DNA from: Dactylonectria macrodidyma
Taxonomy: Eukaryota; Ascomycota; Sordariomycetes; Hypocreales; Nectriaceae
Direction: 5' to 3'
NCBI GenBank assembly: GCA_020744425.1
Contig: JAGMUV010000023.1
Location: 806,001 to 870,000, forward strand
Length of the DNA: 64,000 nt
Shown: one piece after another, positions 44,641 to 56,117 of the stretch
How positions within the stretch are numbered: the stretch's first letter is position 1
How the letters are laid out: the number at the start of each line of letters is the position of its first letter
Notes under the pieces: generated by a model
Databases searched by the model: none
What the model saw: the letters and a program-made list of their open reading frames with translations, nothing else
What the model was told of the DNA's origin: nothing
Made by a program: the position numbers and the translations under genes

Positions 44641-45127
44641 TCATCATTATCTTGCCCGACTCGAACGGCTATCTCAATGTGGACATGAATCCCTGGGACC
44701 TTCGGGTTGAGGTATATGAGTTGTCATAATTCGCTCGAAATATGAGTCAAGCTTTTGAGTAAAGGCCTACGTACCAAATGCTAAGGTTTGCCACCTCGAC
44801 GCTACGCCCAGGCAAGAACGTGTCAGTGCATATAAATATGAACTCTCAAGCATGATTATTACTGAACGTCTATCATTCTTCCAACTACCTGAGACTTGTT
44901 CTATTTCTCTCTCGAATTAATTTCCCTTTCAATCTAGCTATCTGAGTATTCTTTTGCCGATATTGCAGTCTCCCATCGTTCATGCTAGGTGCGTAGAGTG
45001 CTCTTCTTGCATTCTCCAAAATCCCCGGCCTTACCACTGACGCACCCTCTAGCAGTCTCCTGAGAGAAGCCATCGAGGTCATGTTTGATTACGAGCTCAC
45101 CAGCTCGCCTGGAAAGTCCATCATCGG
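44567..45127. repeat. segmental duplication, copy A (GST 5' end, divergent promoter, cupin 5' end)
   Basis: This segment aligns with 51018-51588 over its full length with scattered substitutions and small indels. It carries the start of the GST on the left, the promoter with TATAAATA, and the first exon-intron-exon of the cupin gene on the right. The cupin ATG reads TTG here, and the similarity stops abruptly within the cupin after SPGKSIIG. Confidence 0.9.
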
Positions 45128-46988
45128 AAAGTCCTCCAAGCTCTCCAAACGCAGACCCAGTTCCTCAATGAGCGATGTCGACATCCTCTCCCAGCCTTTG
45201 AATTCCTCTATTAGTCCACCGTTCTATGCGGATATCTGGTACGTGTCCGATATCTCCTACTTACGCATGTTTGAGTACTGACCACCTCAGGTCCCATTCC
45301 AATTCGGAACCCCCAGCAGACGTCTTGGAACTATATGGCGGGCATCTATCAAACCAAAATATACTTCCAACCACTACCACTCTTGAACCCAAAAGACCTA
45401 CGCTCACGAGTTCCACGCTTCCCTCAATTCCTTCGCTGGAGTTTCCTGACACTCTGTCTTCACTACTCCGAAAACTACTTCTACAATGAGAGAGAGTCGC
45501 AGGCAATCGGCTTCTACACAACTTCCTCTCAGGAGACAGTGATGAACTTGGCTGCGGAAGGGGTGGCAACCAAGGAAGTAACACAGGCCTTATGCCTGCT
45601 GGCACTGGGTGATATCATGGGTAAGCCCTTTCAGTCGCATTCTTTTGTTTTGTCCGATCTGACCGCAGAAGTAAACAAGCAGAGCCGAGCGTGGATGTCC
45701 ATTGGAGCTGCTACAAAACTAGAGTCTCTTCGAATGCTAAGCAGGCGAAGCTCCTCGAGAGCTTCAAACGACGACACTGGCTCTCGATGTTACTGGAGCT
45801 CCTTCACGTTGGAGAAAGCCTTCTCTCCTACAATAACGGTCTTGGATCGATTCGACAACGTGCCCCCACTCCCTCCCAGCCCTCCTCTGCCTGCCCTAGT
45901 GCCTGGTCAGGGTGACGAGGGCGACTTGGCCGATACAGACGGCACAGAGCCAGGGATTATCGCGCCCAGCTTAAAAATCATTTCAATTTGGGGAGATATC
46001 ATTGCATACTTGAGTGCAATTCGGCTGGGGAAAACCGAGATTCCATGGTCCTCTAACTCAACCTACTCGCAGCTTATGATTAAACTCCAGGAGTTCGAAA
46101 TAGAGCTTGGTCCGCCTCACCGCTTTGAGAACATACTCGCTAAGCATCGTTTACCATCAGAACTCCATAGCTATCGAGAGTACTGGACACCTTGGACTAT
46201 AATGCAGCTATCGTCTCATGCAGCACTGGCGGTTCTTAACCATCCCTTCATCCACTTGGTGGCTCTGCGTGATCGAGATCGCAAATCTCAGCCTAAGCTT
46301 TTTCTGCAACAGGTTATAGACCAAGCTTTGTTTCACACGGGCTGGGTGATCCGGCTTCTGTAGGCATTCGAGGAAATGCAGTTAGAAGTCAATGACCCAT
46401 TGATGGGGCACCAAGTCGCCGCCACAGCCATCATTCCTTGGCTTTTCCAGTTTGCTCAGGACCAGCACATTGCTAGGAATGCAAGGAAAGGTCTTCATCT
46501 TTGTGAAAAGTTCTTGGAACCCCTCTCTTTCCACTAGCCACACATTCGCCAAAAGGTGCGTTCTATGTATGCTGCCTTGCTAGGTTCTTGGTTAACATAA
46601 TGACAGCTGAAGGTCCTCCGCGAACTCCTATCCAGCCGCTGAAAATGGAACGGAAAGCTCTACAGTTACATTCAACACTGCGAGCTTCTGGAAAATCCTA
46701 GACTCGCCTCCTCATTACAGCATGTCAGGCGATTCCTCGACCGCTGCCGCATCCTCGACGTCGAACAACGATCCCAATGCCACTCTTCGGGTCACGAACA
46801 AGTTTGCCCAGCCTTGGCCCGATGAGCAGTCACGACAAAACGTCAGTCAAGTTGACCCGCCTTTCTTCTCGTCGGCTGAAGGGAGCGATTGTGGTGGGCA
46901 GGTCTCCTTGGGTGACTTCTTTTCCCAGTTTGCTATAAACGATGTTCTGTGGACGCAGCCGAGTATTGGACCTTGTAGTTTGGTATAA
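45081..46988 (+). pseudogene. fungal-specific transcription factor body lacking its zinc cluster, fused to cupin start
   Basis: From ATG 45081 the frame starts as the cupin paralogue (MFDYELTSSPGKSIIG) and passes in frame into a transcription-factor linker (KSSKLSKRRPSSSMSDVD). A fungal Zn2Cys6 regulator middle domain follows: EVTQALCLLALGDIMGKP, SRAWMSIGAATKLESLRM, IAYLSAIRLGKTEIPW, LSSHAALAVLNHPFIH. Its C-terminus is SQVDPPFFSSAEGSDCGG and NDVLWTQPSIGPC. The Cys6 zinc cluster is absent. Frames change around 45290-45490, and TAG codons at about 46361 and 46536 replace expected Gln and Trp. It is therefore a rearranged pseudogene of a regulator. Confidence 0.8.
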
Positions 46989-47808
46989 GCTTGACAAGGA
47001 GATTGTGCAGTATCTGGCCCGCGATCATGCTCGGCTGTCAATGTACTATCGATTGCTACAGAAGTATAATGTGATCAATGATCCGACTCTCAAAACCGAA
47101 TGTGCCCCTGCCCCCAGCAATTCTCCCTAACTATTCAAAAGTCGAACAGGATAATACATATTGCTTCTTTACTGTAAAACGAAGCCAATACCGAGGGCAA
47201 AAACGACTTTATCTGGGATATTTGTGAAAGCTGGTCCCACATGAGGAATTCTAGTTACTTTTTACTGTCATTTTAAAGAACAAGGCTGTTTGCCTGGACT
47301 ATAAAATTGAGGAATAAAAATATGTGCGATGAATCACGACCAACAAGCAGCCCTTTCGGCGGCATATGGATTGCGTCAACGTGGTTTAAGCACATCACCT
47401 GCAGGCTGGAGCTGACTGCTGCTCGTCGCAAACTAACCTACCCTATACTGAATTTCGGAAACATGAAATCTGTTGGAGAATGCTACGGCAGAAAGCCAAA
47501 ATAGGATTAGCTTAAGTTGACCGCTTTTCTCCATCTCCATGCTACGCTCCTCAGATCGCCGGATTTCTCTAGTACTAACATCGAAGTTATAATTCAGCGT
47601 GTTCATGCTCATTTTCGATAGGACTTGAAAATTTCCCCATTAAATTTGCTGGGACTTTTTCATCCAGATCCAAGTTTCCTGCTTAGGACTGGAATACTAG
47701 CCGACGAGGGTAACAACCATCCACAACCAACTATTCTTAGTATTGCTTACGCGCCGCACTGAATCATTCATCTTCTATTCACAATACGCGGTAACCACAA
47801 ACCCTGTT
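46989..47808. other. intergenic, no gene seen
   Basis: About 800 bp, AT-rich, forming the 3' flank of the regulator pseudogene and the promoter of the next regulator. Confidence 0.4.
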
Positions 47809-49765
47809 ATGGAAAGTGCTGACACCATGGTGGTGACAAGCGATGCTGAGGTTGTGGAAAATGGAGATGGAGCCACGGAGCCAAATCAAGCCCAAACAGA
47901 GATTCGCCACGGAAATTCGAGCGTCGACACAGGAAATCATCGAGATGCAAGGAGCTCAAAGGCTCGAGTGTCAATTGCGTGCACCATCTGTCGCGCACAA
48001 CACTTGCGATGTGACGCTGCTCTACCTACTTGCTCGCGATGTCGCTCACTCAACAAGAAGTGCATCTATACCAACATCCGACGGAGCCGTCGGAAGCAGA
48101 TGAATCAGAAGGAAGCCATGATTATGGGTTCGGCGAGCGGAGAAGAAACCATGGGGGAGAATTTGTTTACAGATTACTCTCCGACGCTCGGAGAGACCCA
48201 TGATGCAGATTTCTCTTTCCCAGTCACCGTGGAACCCTTCCGGCAGAATGTTCCAGGGTTCAACATTGCTGTCACAAGTGCAGCTATGGATGGGTTCTAT
48301 ACCTATTTCTTCAAAGGACACCCATTTGTCCTACCAAAGCCTCATCTTATCTGCCAGCTTGATCGAGATGCCGCCTCGTTGACGAACCTAATTTCTATCA
48401 TAACACTGATCGGTTCCATGTACATCCAGGACGGTCGATATGAGACTTTCAGACAAGATGTCGACCGAGCTGTTCAAAAGGAATTACCATCAGACGGTTT
48501 CACAGTCCAAGCTCTTATGCTGTTTGCACTTGTCTTAGAGTGGAGTGGCGAGAGTGAGCGGGCGACTTCAGTCCTGCAACAGGCAAAAGTAATCGCATTG
48601 CACATCCGACTAGATAGTCGAACCTTTGCCTCCAAGCATGGTCAAGGAGACCCAGTATTAGAGGAGAGCTGGAGAAGGACTTGGTGGGAGCTTTATGTTG
48701 TTGATGGCCTATTTGCTGGCATTCGACACTGGCCGACATTTTCGCTTTGGACCCAGGGTGTGGAGGTCGAACTTCCAAACGAGGAGGATAATTACACCGA
48801 CTCTGTGAGTTCAATGTATGAGGAGCGACTCGAAACAACAAATTCTAATGCTAGCGCAGGTAATTCTTCCACCCAAAACGCTAAGTGACTACGACAATCG
48901 TGGTTTCGAAGACGTCGAAGTATCATTCTCCTCATATACGTATCTTATTGATGCCATCCGAATACTGGGCACGGTACTTGGAGCTGGAGATATCGCTGGC
49001 GGATCAGCTTTGTCGCTTGTCAAGAATGCCGAGGCAAACATTATGAGCTGGTACTTGCATCTCCCACAGAGCAAACGCGACCCAGTTCGTCCCGATGGTA
49101 TAGTTGATGAGATATTGTTTCGGGCGCATATGGTGATCAACACGTACGTCAAACCTCGCACTAGTGTATTGCTCACAGCATTGCTAACTATATGCAGCGC
49201 GGCCACGCATCTACATAGGCCAAGATCTATGCTTCACTACAGCACCATGGAACTTCTATGCTCCAAGTATGCGCCGCCATTGCCTGCTGAGGTCATATCT
49301 CCCGATGAGAACCACCACAATAGACACACCCACAAAGCGATACATGCAGCCAAGACGTTTATCGACTTATTGACAGTTTCCACATCGCCCATAACCCACA
49401 GTCCCTTTGTAATGTGCATGGGATCTATGGCTATGGCGACGCATATGTCTGGATGCGAGTACTTACTGCGGGGATCTGATTACACTCATGCTAGAGACCG
49501 CGTGAGGATGTTTCTGGGGATCCTCAAGGCCTTCAAAAGTATATGGCCGCAGGCGACAAAATGGTCAAGTGAGATATCACTCATGGCCAAGGCTGTGTTT
49601 GAGAACCGGGATGCACATGGAGAGTTGACAGTGGAGTCAATTAGAACGATACCACAAGTGGAACAGAGAGTATTCACCGATTCACTTGTGCCGGAGTCTG
49701 GAAATGCACCAACAGGTGGTTCTCTAGATTTTATGCTGGCTGATGTGATCTCTGATGCCATTTGA
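47809..49765 (+). CDS. Zn2Cys6 transcription factor
   Basis: Exons 47809-48804, 48860-49143 and 49198-49765 give about 615 aa. The zinc cluster is CTICRAQHLRCDAALPTC followed by SRCRSLNKKC (C-X2-C-X6-C-X5-C-X2-C-X6-C), with a basic tail IRRSRRKQ. The fungal-specific middle domain follows (FYTYFFKGHPFVLP, LEESWRRTWWELYVVDGLFAG, LPNEEDNYTDS). It is a nuclear DNA-binding regulator; Zn2Cys6 proteins typically bind CGG triplets. Intron positions and motif order closely match the minus-strand regulator at 52175-54167, so the two are paralogues. They flank the MDR oxidoreductase and cupin genes, which may be their targets. Confidence 0.9.
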
Positions 49766-49816
49766 AATGTACAGGGAATAGGGTCAAAAAGTAGAATGTA
49801 CCTGAATGAACCCTAA

Positions 49817-50788
49817 TCATTGCGAATCTGAATCTTGAAAAACAAACTCTATGACGGCCTTGCCATCCCTCCCTCGTTGACCTGCGTATGTCCAAGCTTC
49901 CACCGCCGCGTCGACGGGAAACGTCTTGACCGCAAGAGGCTCGATAATCTTTTCATCCAAGAGATTTGTGACTCGCGCCAAGTGCTCGCCACTAGCAGTA
50001 ACCACAAAATAAATCCATGATACATTTGGATGGCCCTGAAGCTGTCGAGGCTTTCCTCTGCCGAATGCCCACGGCGGAGGCGGATCAGCCACTGTGACGA
50101 TGACTCCGTCGTCCTTAACCGTGTTCCACGCTGCGTCCAGGATAGCTCCTCCAACAGTGTCGAAGACTGCGTCCACACCTTTAACCATCTCTGGCCAGTA
50201 TGATGAATTGTAGTCGATGACATGACTGGCTCCAAGATCCTTCAGGCGGGCATGATTCTTTGGCGATGCAAGCCCGATGACCTCTGCCTCCAACATCCGG
50301 CTTGCAAGCTGAACAAGCATGATGCCAACTGCACCGGAAGCACCAGTGACGAGAACCTTGGCCCCTCTCTTTACTTTTGCGTGCGTAAAGATGGCCTCCC
50401 AGGCGGTCAAAATCGGGATAGGCAGAGCTGCCGCCTCTGCGTGGGAAACGGACGTGGGCTTCAGGGCGACTTCATCAGGGGTCGCAGTGACAAACTCAGC
50501 TTGACCCCCTTGGCTAGCATCGGCTCTGAGCATTGCAAATACGCCATCGCCGATAGACAAAGGCCCGTTGTACGACGGCCCGAATGCTTCAATGACACCA
50601 GAAATGTCATGTCCGGGGACATTGCTGGAAGTGGCGTATAGCTCCGGCCATGTGATTTCGTCGGCGGTTATTCCTGCGGCAAAGACTTTGATGAGGATGT
50701 CGTGGCCTTCGGGGATCGGCTTGGACAGGGTTTCAGCGAGGCCGGTTTTAGGGGAATCCTTCTCTCCTGTGATTTGAATAGCCTTCAT
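49817..50788 (-). CDS. quinone oxidoreductase-like MDR (zinc-free alcohol dehydrogenase family) enzyme
   Basis: Intronless, 323 aa. The N-terminal GroES-like domain has LIKVFAAGITADE and VPGHDISGVIEAFG. The Rossmann NADPH-binding motif is VLVTGASGAVGIMLVQLA, and DLGASHVIDY and FDTVGG follow in the usual order. The structural and catalytic zinc cysteines of classical alcohol dehydrogenases are absent, so this is the quinone oxidoreductase/enoyl reductase branch, which reduces activated double bonds or quinones with NADPH. The gene is convergent with the Zn2Cys6 regulator, 51 bp apart, and close to the cupin gene, suggesting a small detoxification or aromatic-metabolism group. Confidence 0.92.
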   Translation of the reverse strand: MKAIQITGEKDSPKTGLAETLSKPIPEGHDILIKVFAAGITADEITWPELYATSSNVPGHDISGVIEAFGPSYNGPLSIGDGVFAMLRADASQGGQAEFVTATPDEVALKPTSVSHAEAAALPIPILTAWEAIFTHAKVKRGAKVLVTGASGAVGIMLVQLASRMLEAEVIGLASPKNHARLKDLGASHVIDYNSSYWPEMVKGVDAVFDTVGGAILDAAWNTVKDDGVIVTVADPPPPWAFGRGKPRQLQGHPNVSWIYFVVTASGEHLARVTNLLDEKIIEPLAVKTFPVDAAVEAWTYAGQRGRDGKAVIEFVFQDSDSQ

Positions 50789-51017
50789 GTTGTTGATATG
50801 GGGGAGTTGCTCTTGGTGCCGGTTGAATTTTAGTTGTGTGCAGGCCTTTAATTACTTCTTCTCAACTCAACAGACCGTGGCGGCCTTGGGGATATTTGTA
50901 CTTGCAGTTTTCGTTACAAATTATTGACTGATCCAGCACGGCCTGCGACCTGCGATACTTGTCACAACTGGTCCGGAACATAGCGAGGGTCCAACCAACA
51001 CTGTGACCCTAGACGAC

Positions 51018-51588
51018 GTCATATTCGGGCTTGGCACTCGGGCCATTCGGGTCCAGCATCTCGGACGACCCGGTGTGGGGCCGCTAACAGATTGTCATCC
51101 TCTTGCCCGACCCGAATGGGTATCTCAATATGGACATGAATCCCTGAGATCTTCGGGTTGAAATACCCGAGTATCCATAACTCGCTCGAACATGAATGAA
51201 AGGAATGAGTAAAGCCCACATCTCCAGCTTTCAGGGTTTGCCAACACTGACCCGCATGTGTTGACAAAACGCCAGGCAAAATCATGCCCGTGCATATAAA
51301 TATGAGCTCTTGAGCATGATTATTGTTGAATGCGATTCATTATTGCAACTACCTTGGATTTTCTTTCTTTTGAATGAACATATTCTCTCAGTCTAGCTGT
51401 CTACGTATTGATACACCAATGATGCAGTCTCGCGTCGTTCATGCCAGGTGCGTGGAGTGCTCTTCTCGCATGCTTTAAAAAATCCCCGGCCTTACTACTG
51501 ACGTACCCTCTAGCACTCGCCCGAGAGAAGCCATCGAGATCATGTTCGATTACGAGCTTACCAACTCGCCTGGGAAGTCCATAATCGG
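51018..51588. repeat. segmental duplication, copy B
   Basis: The partner of 44567-45127. Here the GST side is cut after only the first part of the gene, ending abruptly at 51018, while the cupin continues intact to its stop. Copy B therefore preserves the cupin and copy A preserves more of the GST, implying an ancestral divergent GST-cupin pair. Confidence 0.9.
51295..51302 (+). promoter_or_regulatory. TATA box of the cupin gene
   Basis: TATAAATA, 120 bp upstream of the cupin ATG. It is conserved in copy A of the duplication (GTGCATATAAATATGA near 44828), together with the flanking GCATGATTATT. Confidence 0.5.
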
Positions 51589-51880
51589 CCTCCAAGTCAT
51601 TCTCCCGCCCGGTGGCTGGACTCCACCGCACCGCCACGGAGGAGCTCACGTCGTCGCCATCATTCAAGAGGGCGAGATGCTCAGTGGTATGAACGATAAC
51701 CCGGCCAAGGTGTACAAAACCGGCCAAACGTTTAGGGAGTTGCCTGGATGCCACCACACTGTCGCGGATAACAATAGCAATGAAGATCCTTGCAAGTTCA
51801 TGGTTATTGTCGTCATCGACACTGACGTGGTTAAGAAGGGTGGCTACGAAGCTCTGACTGTGCTTGACGAGGGCTGGTGA
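51422..51880 (+). CDS. cupin-domain protein
   Basis: Exons 51422-51447 and 51514-51880 give 130 aa. It starts MQSRVVHA and continues STREAIEI-like sequence into MFDYELTNSPGKSIIG. The conserved cupin beta-barrel follows: motif 1 GGWTPPHRHGGAHVVAIIQEGE (two His and a Glu as metal ligands) and motif 2 FRELPGCHHTVADN (third His). Single small cupins of this type are metal-dependent oxygenases, isomerases or binding proteins; the substrate cannot be inferred. A truncated paralogue of its first 16 codons is fused to a regulator at 45081. Confidence 0.9.
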
Positions 51881-52174
51881 ATTTCAGATGCAAGAATTCC
51901 GCAGCCACTGGCAATTTGAACGCTTCTTCTTATTTGAATGACCGTTCGATTGGTACGAGAGTCTGAGTTCGACTTGGTGTTAGTCATTACATGCATTCAT
52001 AGCCCCAAATCAGCCAATTGAGGAGTACCCCGTCTCGTTTCTAGTTCGGAGAATGAATGTTTGAGTAAATTTCCAGCTGTTAGTTCTCTGCGGAGACTCT
52101 CTATGCATAGAATAAACTCAGCAAAGATTTATTCAATTGCATTCTTACAAATTACCCTTCTTTCCCAACTCAGA

Positions 52175-54167
52175 TCATGACTCATTCATCCACCGTGAAA
52201 GATCTACATCCAGCTCACCAAATTTGCACCACCCGTAAACACTATCTACGGCATCTGTAGCGGGAAACAAATCAATGCTCGACGCTCCTGTCTCAGAGCC
52301 AGAAGTCATTTGGGCTTCGCCACCCGAAAGACTAGGCACTTCGGAGGACTCGGGAGTGGCGCTGGCAGCACCTTTGGGTTCTAGTCCAAGCACATGCCGA
52401 GCAATAGTTTGTATTTCCTGTAGGTTTCTTGCCGTCCTTGGCCAAATCTCCCCTAAGGTCTTGAGGCAACCGACGGTCATGCGGATTTGGTCCCTTGCCA
52501 CAGCCAACTCCTTCCCTTTGAGTAGAAAGTTGCAAGCTGAGAGTAGCGCGAGTGTACCCTCGTTGACCATACAGGTAACGAAGGGGGTGTGGCTGAATGG
52601 CCGAACTGGCAGAGCGAGGAGGCGAATTTGTGCTTCTACAGATCGCAGAACCCTCACTGTGTGCACATTAATGAGCTCTGGCCCAGGCGTGGCCGTAGGA
52701 GGGTCTCTGGCGCAGCTTGACACCTCCTCTATCTGATTGAACTTGAGGTCCGACAAGGGTCTGTGCAAGTTGATGATTGACCTAAGCGGGCCAATATTAG
52801 CACTTCATGCCGATTGAAGGAAGCAAACTGCTTACACGTGAATAACCATGTGCGCTTGGAACATGAGCTCATCAATCTCGCCACTCTTGGCCAAAACTTG
52901 CTTGCGTCCTTTCGGAAGTAAAAGTAGCCATCCGTCGACAATAGAGTCAGCAGCCTGAATGACTTGGGTGGATGCTTCCTTGGCTGCGATTTCGGGTGCT
53001 GTCGCCATTGCTAAGACTACGCACCGTACTGAGCCGATGAGATAGGCAAAAGATGAGAATGAAACATCGTCGGAAGCAAACTCTCGAGAGTCAAAGTCGT
53101 GCAGCGTTTTTGGTTCGGGTATTTCCTGTCGACGATCAGCATGAGATAAACCACCTTGATGGCAGGGCAACGAAACAGGGACGGGATGGGAGAATGCGCG
53201 ATTGGGTACTCACACCTGATTCGAACTCGAGCTCCTCGCAGGGAAGTTCCACAGTAGCATCAACATCCAGCAACGCAGGCTTCATAATACCCAACGTGCC
53301 CGCGTAGTAACCATCGACCACATATAGCATCCACCAAGTCCGTCTCCAGGACTCCGTCAACACTGCATCTCCGCCTCCATGGTCTGTTGCGAATTCATAC
53401 CGGAACATTCCAAGGTCGAGAGCGAGGCGAACAGCTATATCCATTTCTCGTTGCGAATCTGCGGTATGACCGTACCAGAAGAGAGCTATGGAGTACAATA
53501 GCCGGCATTGCACTATGAAAGGATTTGCTTCAGATGCTTCAAAGAAGGAGGCCTCGACAGAGTCTTGGAGCGGGATTGGCCATTCTTGGGCATTATAGAG
53601 GCGACCGATGAGACGCAAAACGGCAATGAGTGGTGTTAAGCTGGGTTGTCTAGTTGCGTCCTGGAGGAACCTCGATAGATGAGCTCTGGGTACAACCAGC
53701 GGGTGGAATTTGTGAAAGTTGTTGTAGTATGAGTTGATGAGAACATCGTGCTCGATGCCAATGGGGTCGAAAGTAGCAGATGTAGCTGTGAATGAGACGG
53801 GGCCAAAAGAGCCGCGAGAAAACCCGCCATCGCAGAGCCCTTGCTGAGTCACAGGCTGAGCAAGTTCTTCCAGGCTTGAGGCCCGCGGTGGGATGACAGT
53901 GGACGATAAACCATCATCCAGGTCCAAAGTCGGTGAGCCATCATCACCTAAGCCAAGCCGTCTTCGTCGCTCCGCAAGAGCCGCACGATCGAGCCCGCCT
54001 CGCCGCGACTTGGCATAGTGACATTGGATTGCCGACTCGGCGCAGCGGCTGCAGCGGGGTTGAATGCCGTCGCATTTGCGGTGTCGAGAACGGCAGGGTA
54101 GGCAAGCGAGAGAAGAGCGTGTAACGGCTTTGCCCTTGTATGAGACTTGGTTGTCAGATAAGTCCAT
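52175..54167 (-). CDS. Zn2Cys6 transcription factor, paralogue of the 47.8-kb regulator
   Basis: Exons 54167-53214, 53125-52836 and 52781-52175 give 616 aa. The zinc cluster is CLPCRSRHRKCDGIQPRC followed by SRCAESAIQC, with a basic C-flank KSRRGG and AERRRRLG. The middle domain has YYNNFHKFHPLVVPRAHL, LTESWRRTWWMLYVVDGYYAG and LPCEELEFESG. The exon break falls at the equivalent site to its paralogue (before EIPEPKTLHDFDSREF here, VILPPKTLSDYDNRGF there). It probably regulates neighbouring metabolic genes. A trinucleotide repeat lies just upstream of its ATG. Confidence 0.91.
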
Positions 54168-54189
54168 GAGGACGCGGATAGAAGCGGGT

Positions 54190-54218
54190 ATGATGATGAT
54201 GATGATGATGATGATGAT
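54190..54218. repeat. (ATG)n trinucleotide microsatellite
   Basis: About nine or ten uninterrupted ATG units lie 23 bp upstream of the minus-strand regulator's start, so they are probably in its 5' leader, where they read as CAT repeats. Confidence 0.9.
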
Positions 54219-54875
54219 TGGGAACTGGTTGAGTGGAGGATGCGGTTACTCGCTGAGATGAAGGATCTAATGTGGGTGCGGGTCTGTTAGAGCCGAGACA
54301 GCGGCGTTTTGCGGGAATAGCAACAGTGCGGATTACTCCACATAGACAGGTGATAGCTACACGCGTTGGTACGTCGAGTATCTAGAACTGCTTCTTGGGT
54401 ATTACCTGAAGCTATCAATGGGTAGCCTTCAGATCCGCTGATCAATCCGTTGTTGCAGGTGGTGATGTCAGGTTGGCCTGTCGGAACTGCCAGGGCTCTC
54501 ATCTCGGACTCCAGGGTCTTTACAGGGCATGGACTCGCTGCGGGTATTCGGAAGATTTAGGCCCGCAGAAACGGATACCCGCACGCTACATTCAGTGTCA
54601 CTATGCGGGTATCCGATTCTACAGTAAGTTGCTCATGGGCTATTCATTTCTGAAGACCGTGTTGCCGCATCATGTCAGGTAGAAATTTGCAGATTTGCGT
54701 CGAAGATGAATAATGCTTTGTGCTCATCTGGTACTCCCGAAGCCCATAATGAAATAAATAGTCATGACCAGTCGTCCTCATCATCTCAAGTTCAGCATCC
54801 CTCTCCTCAACCGCATCTACCATCTTATCGTCCATCGCACCAACACTCAAACCCAAAACCACAATCCCTATCAAA
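54219..54875. promoter_or_regulatory. divergent promoter region
   Basis: About 660 bp between the minus-strand regulator and the plus-strand oxidoreductase. GCGGGTAT(T/C)CG occurs three times (54540-54612), with differences only in flanks. No coding signal. Confidence 0.4.
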
Positions 54876-56117
54876 ATGACTGTCGCAAAGAAAAATATTG
54901 TCGTCATCGGGGCTGGTTTCGCTGGCCTGTGGAGCGCCCTCTCTGCCAAGCGCCTCATCAATCTTAAGCATAGAGAGAACGACATTGAAGTCGTCGTCAT
55001 TGCCCCAGAGCCATCACTCGTCGTCCGACCAAGACTCTATGAGGCCAATCCATCCAATTTGGCTCATCCCCTCGCCTCTCTGTTTGAAGATTCCGGCATC
55101 AAGTTCATCCAGGGCATCGTTGAGAGCATCCACTTGGACGAGCACACTGTCGATGCTCGTTCCCCCTCTGGAATAAAATCCACCATCAGCTATAGTCGCC
55201 TTGTACTGGCGGCTGGGAGTGCTGTCGTCCGACCCGAAAAAGTCACGGGTCTCCAGCAATATGGCTTCGACATTGATTCGCTCGGTTCTGCTACCAAGCT
55301 GGAATCTCACCTCGAGCGTCTCGCATCGCTTTCTCCCAGCCCAGCGCGCGATACTGTCGTCGTTTGCGGCGGCGGCTTCACTGGTATCGAGCTCGCCGCC
55401 GAACTGCCGGGACGCCTTAGAAAGAACACCAATCTGCGTGTCATTGTTGTGGAAAACGCTGAAGAGGTTGGCCCTGAACTTGGACCAGGCCCTCGACCTG
55501 TTATCTTGCAAGCCTTGAAAGACCTCGGAGTTGAAGTGAAACTCGGATCAGCTGTCGCTAGTATTGATGTTGAAGGAGTATCTCTTGCCTCTGGGGAACG
55601 CATCGAAGCCATGACGGCCATCTGGACCGCTGGAGTGAGGGCAACGTCCCTAACGCAACAGATACCCAGCACAAAAGACCATCTCTCCCGCTTGCATGTC
55701 GACCAAGATCTCCGCATACCATCCAGCAAACATGTATTCGCCACTGGAGACGCCGCCCACGTTCTCCTCGATACAAAGGGCCACCATGCGACCATGTCCT
55801 GCCAGCACGCCATGCTACTCGGCCGTGTTTCCGGGCACAACGCCGCGGCAGACTTGCTTGACGAGCCAACAGTGCTCTACTCCCAGCCCGCATATGGCTG
55901 CTGTCTCGACCTCGGGGCTTGGGGTGCTGTCATCACCAGGGGCTGGGAGAGGGAGGTCAAGGTCACGGGTGGCGCGGCCAAGAAGGCAAAGACGTACATC
56001 AACCAAACGTTGATATATCCCCCCCAGAGTGCCGAGCAGGCCATGGTTGAGTCTGATCCTCTTTTGTACCCGGATGGTGATGAGTTGTTCGACCAAATGT
56101 TGCCTACTATCATGTAA
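54876..56117 (+). CDS. FAD-dependent pyridine nucleotide-disulfide oxidoreductase (NDH-2/AIF-like)
   Basis: Intronless, 413 aa. The N-terminal FAD-binding Rossmann motif is IVVIGAGFAGLWSALSAKR. The NAD(P)H-binding motif is VVVCGGGFTGIELAAEL. The second FAD motif is KHVFATGDAAHV. This is the layout of NADH:quinone oxidoreductase type 2 and AIFM2/FSP1-like proteins, which pass electrons from NAD(P)H to quinones. No signal peptide, PTS1 or strong membrane anchor is evident, so a cytosolic or peripheral membrane location is likely. CX2C disulfide-reductase cysteines are absent. Substrate is unknown. Confidence 0.88.
   Translation: MTVAKKNIVVIGAGFAGLWSALSAKRLINLKHRENDIEVVVIAPEPSLVVRPRLYEANPSNLAHPLASLFEDSGIKFIQGIVESIHLDEHTVDARSPSGIKSTISYSRLVLAAGSAVVRPEKVTGLQQYGFDIDSLGSATKLESHLERLASLSPSPARDTVVVCGGGFTGIELAAELPGRLRKNTNLRVIVVENAEEVGPELGPGPRPVILQALKDLGVEVKLGSAVASIDVEGVSLASGERIEAMTAIWTAGVRATSLTQQIPSTKDHLSRLHVDQDLRIPSSKHVFATGDAAHVLLDTKGHHATMSCQHAMLLGRVSGHNAAADLLDEPTVLYSQPAYGCCLDLGAWGAVITRGWEREVKVTGGAAKKAKTYINQTLIYPPQSAEQAMVESDPLLYPDGDELFDQMLPTIM

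Noticed and set aside
54190..54218. Trinucleotide run considered as a coding His/Met/Asp tract
   Set aside because: It lies upstream of the regulator's clear start codon and outside its frame, so it is treated as a non-coding microsatellite.
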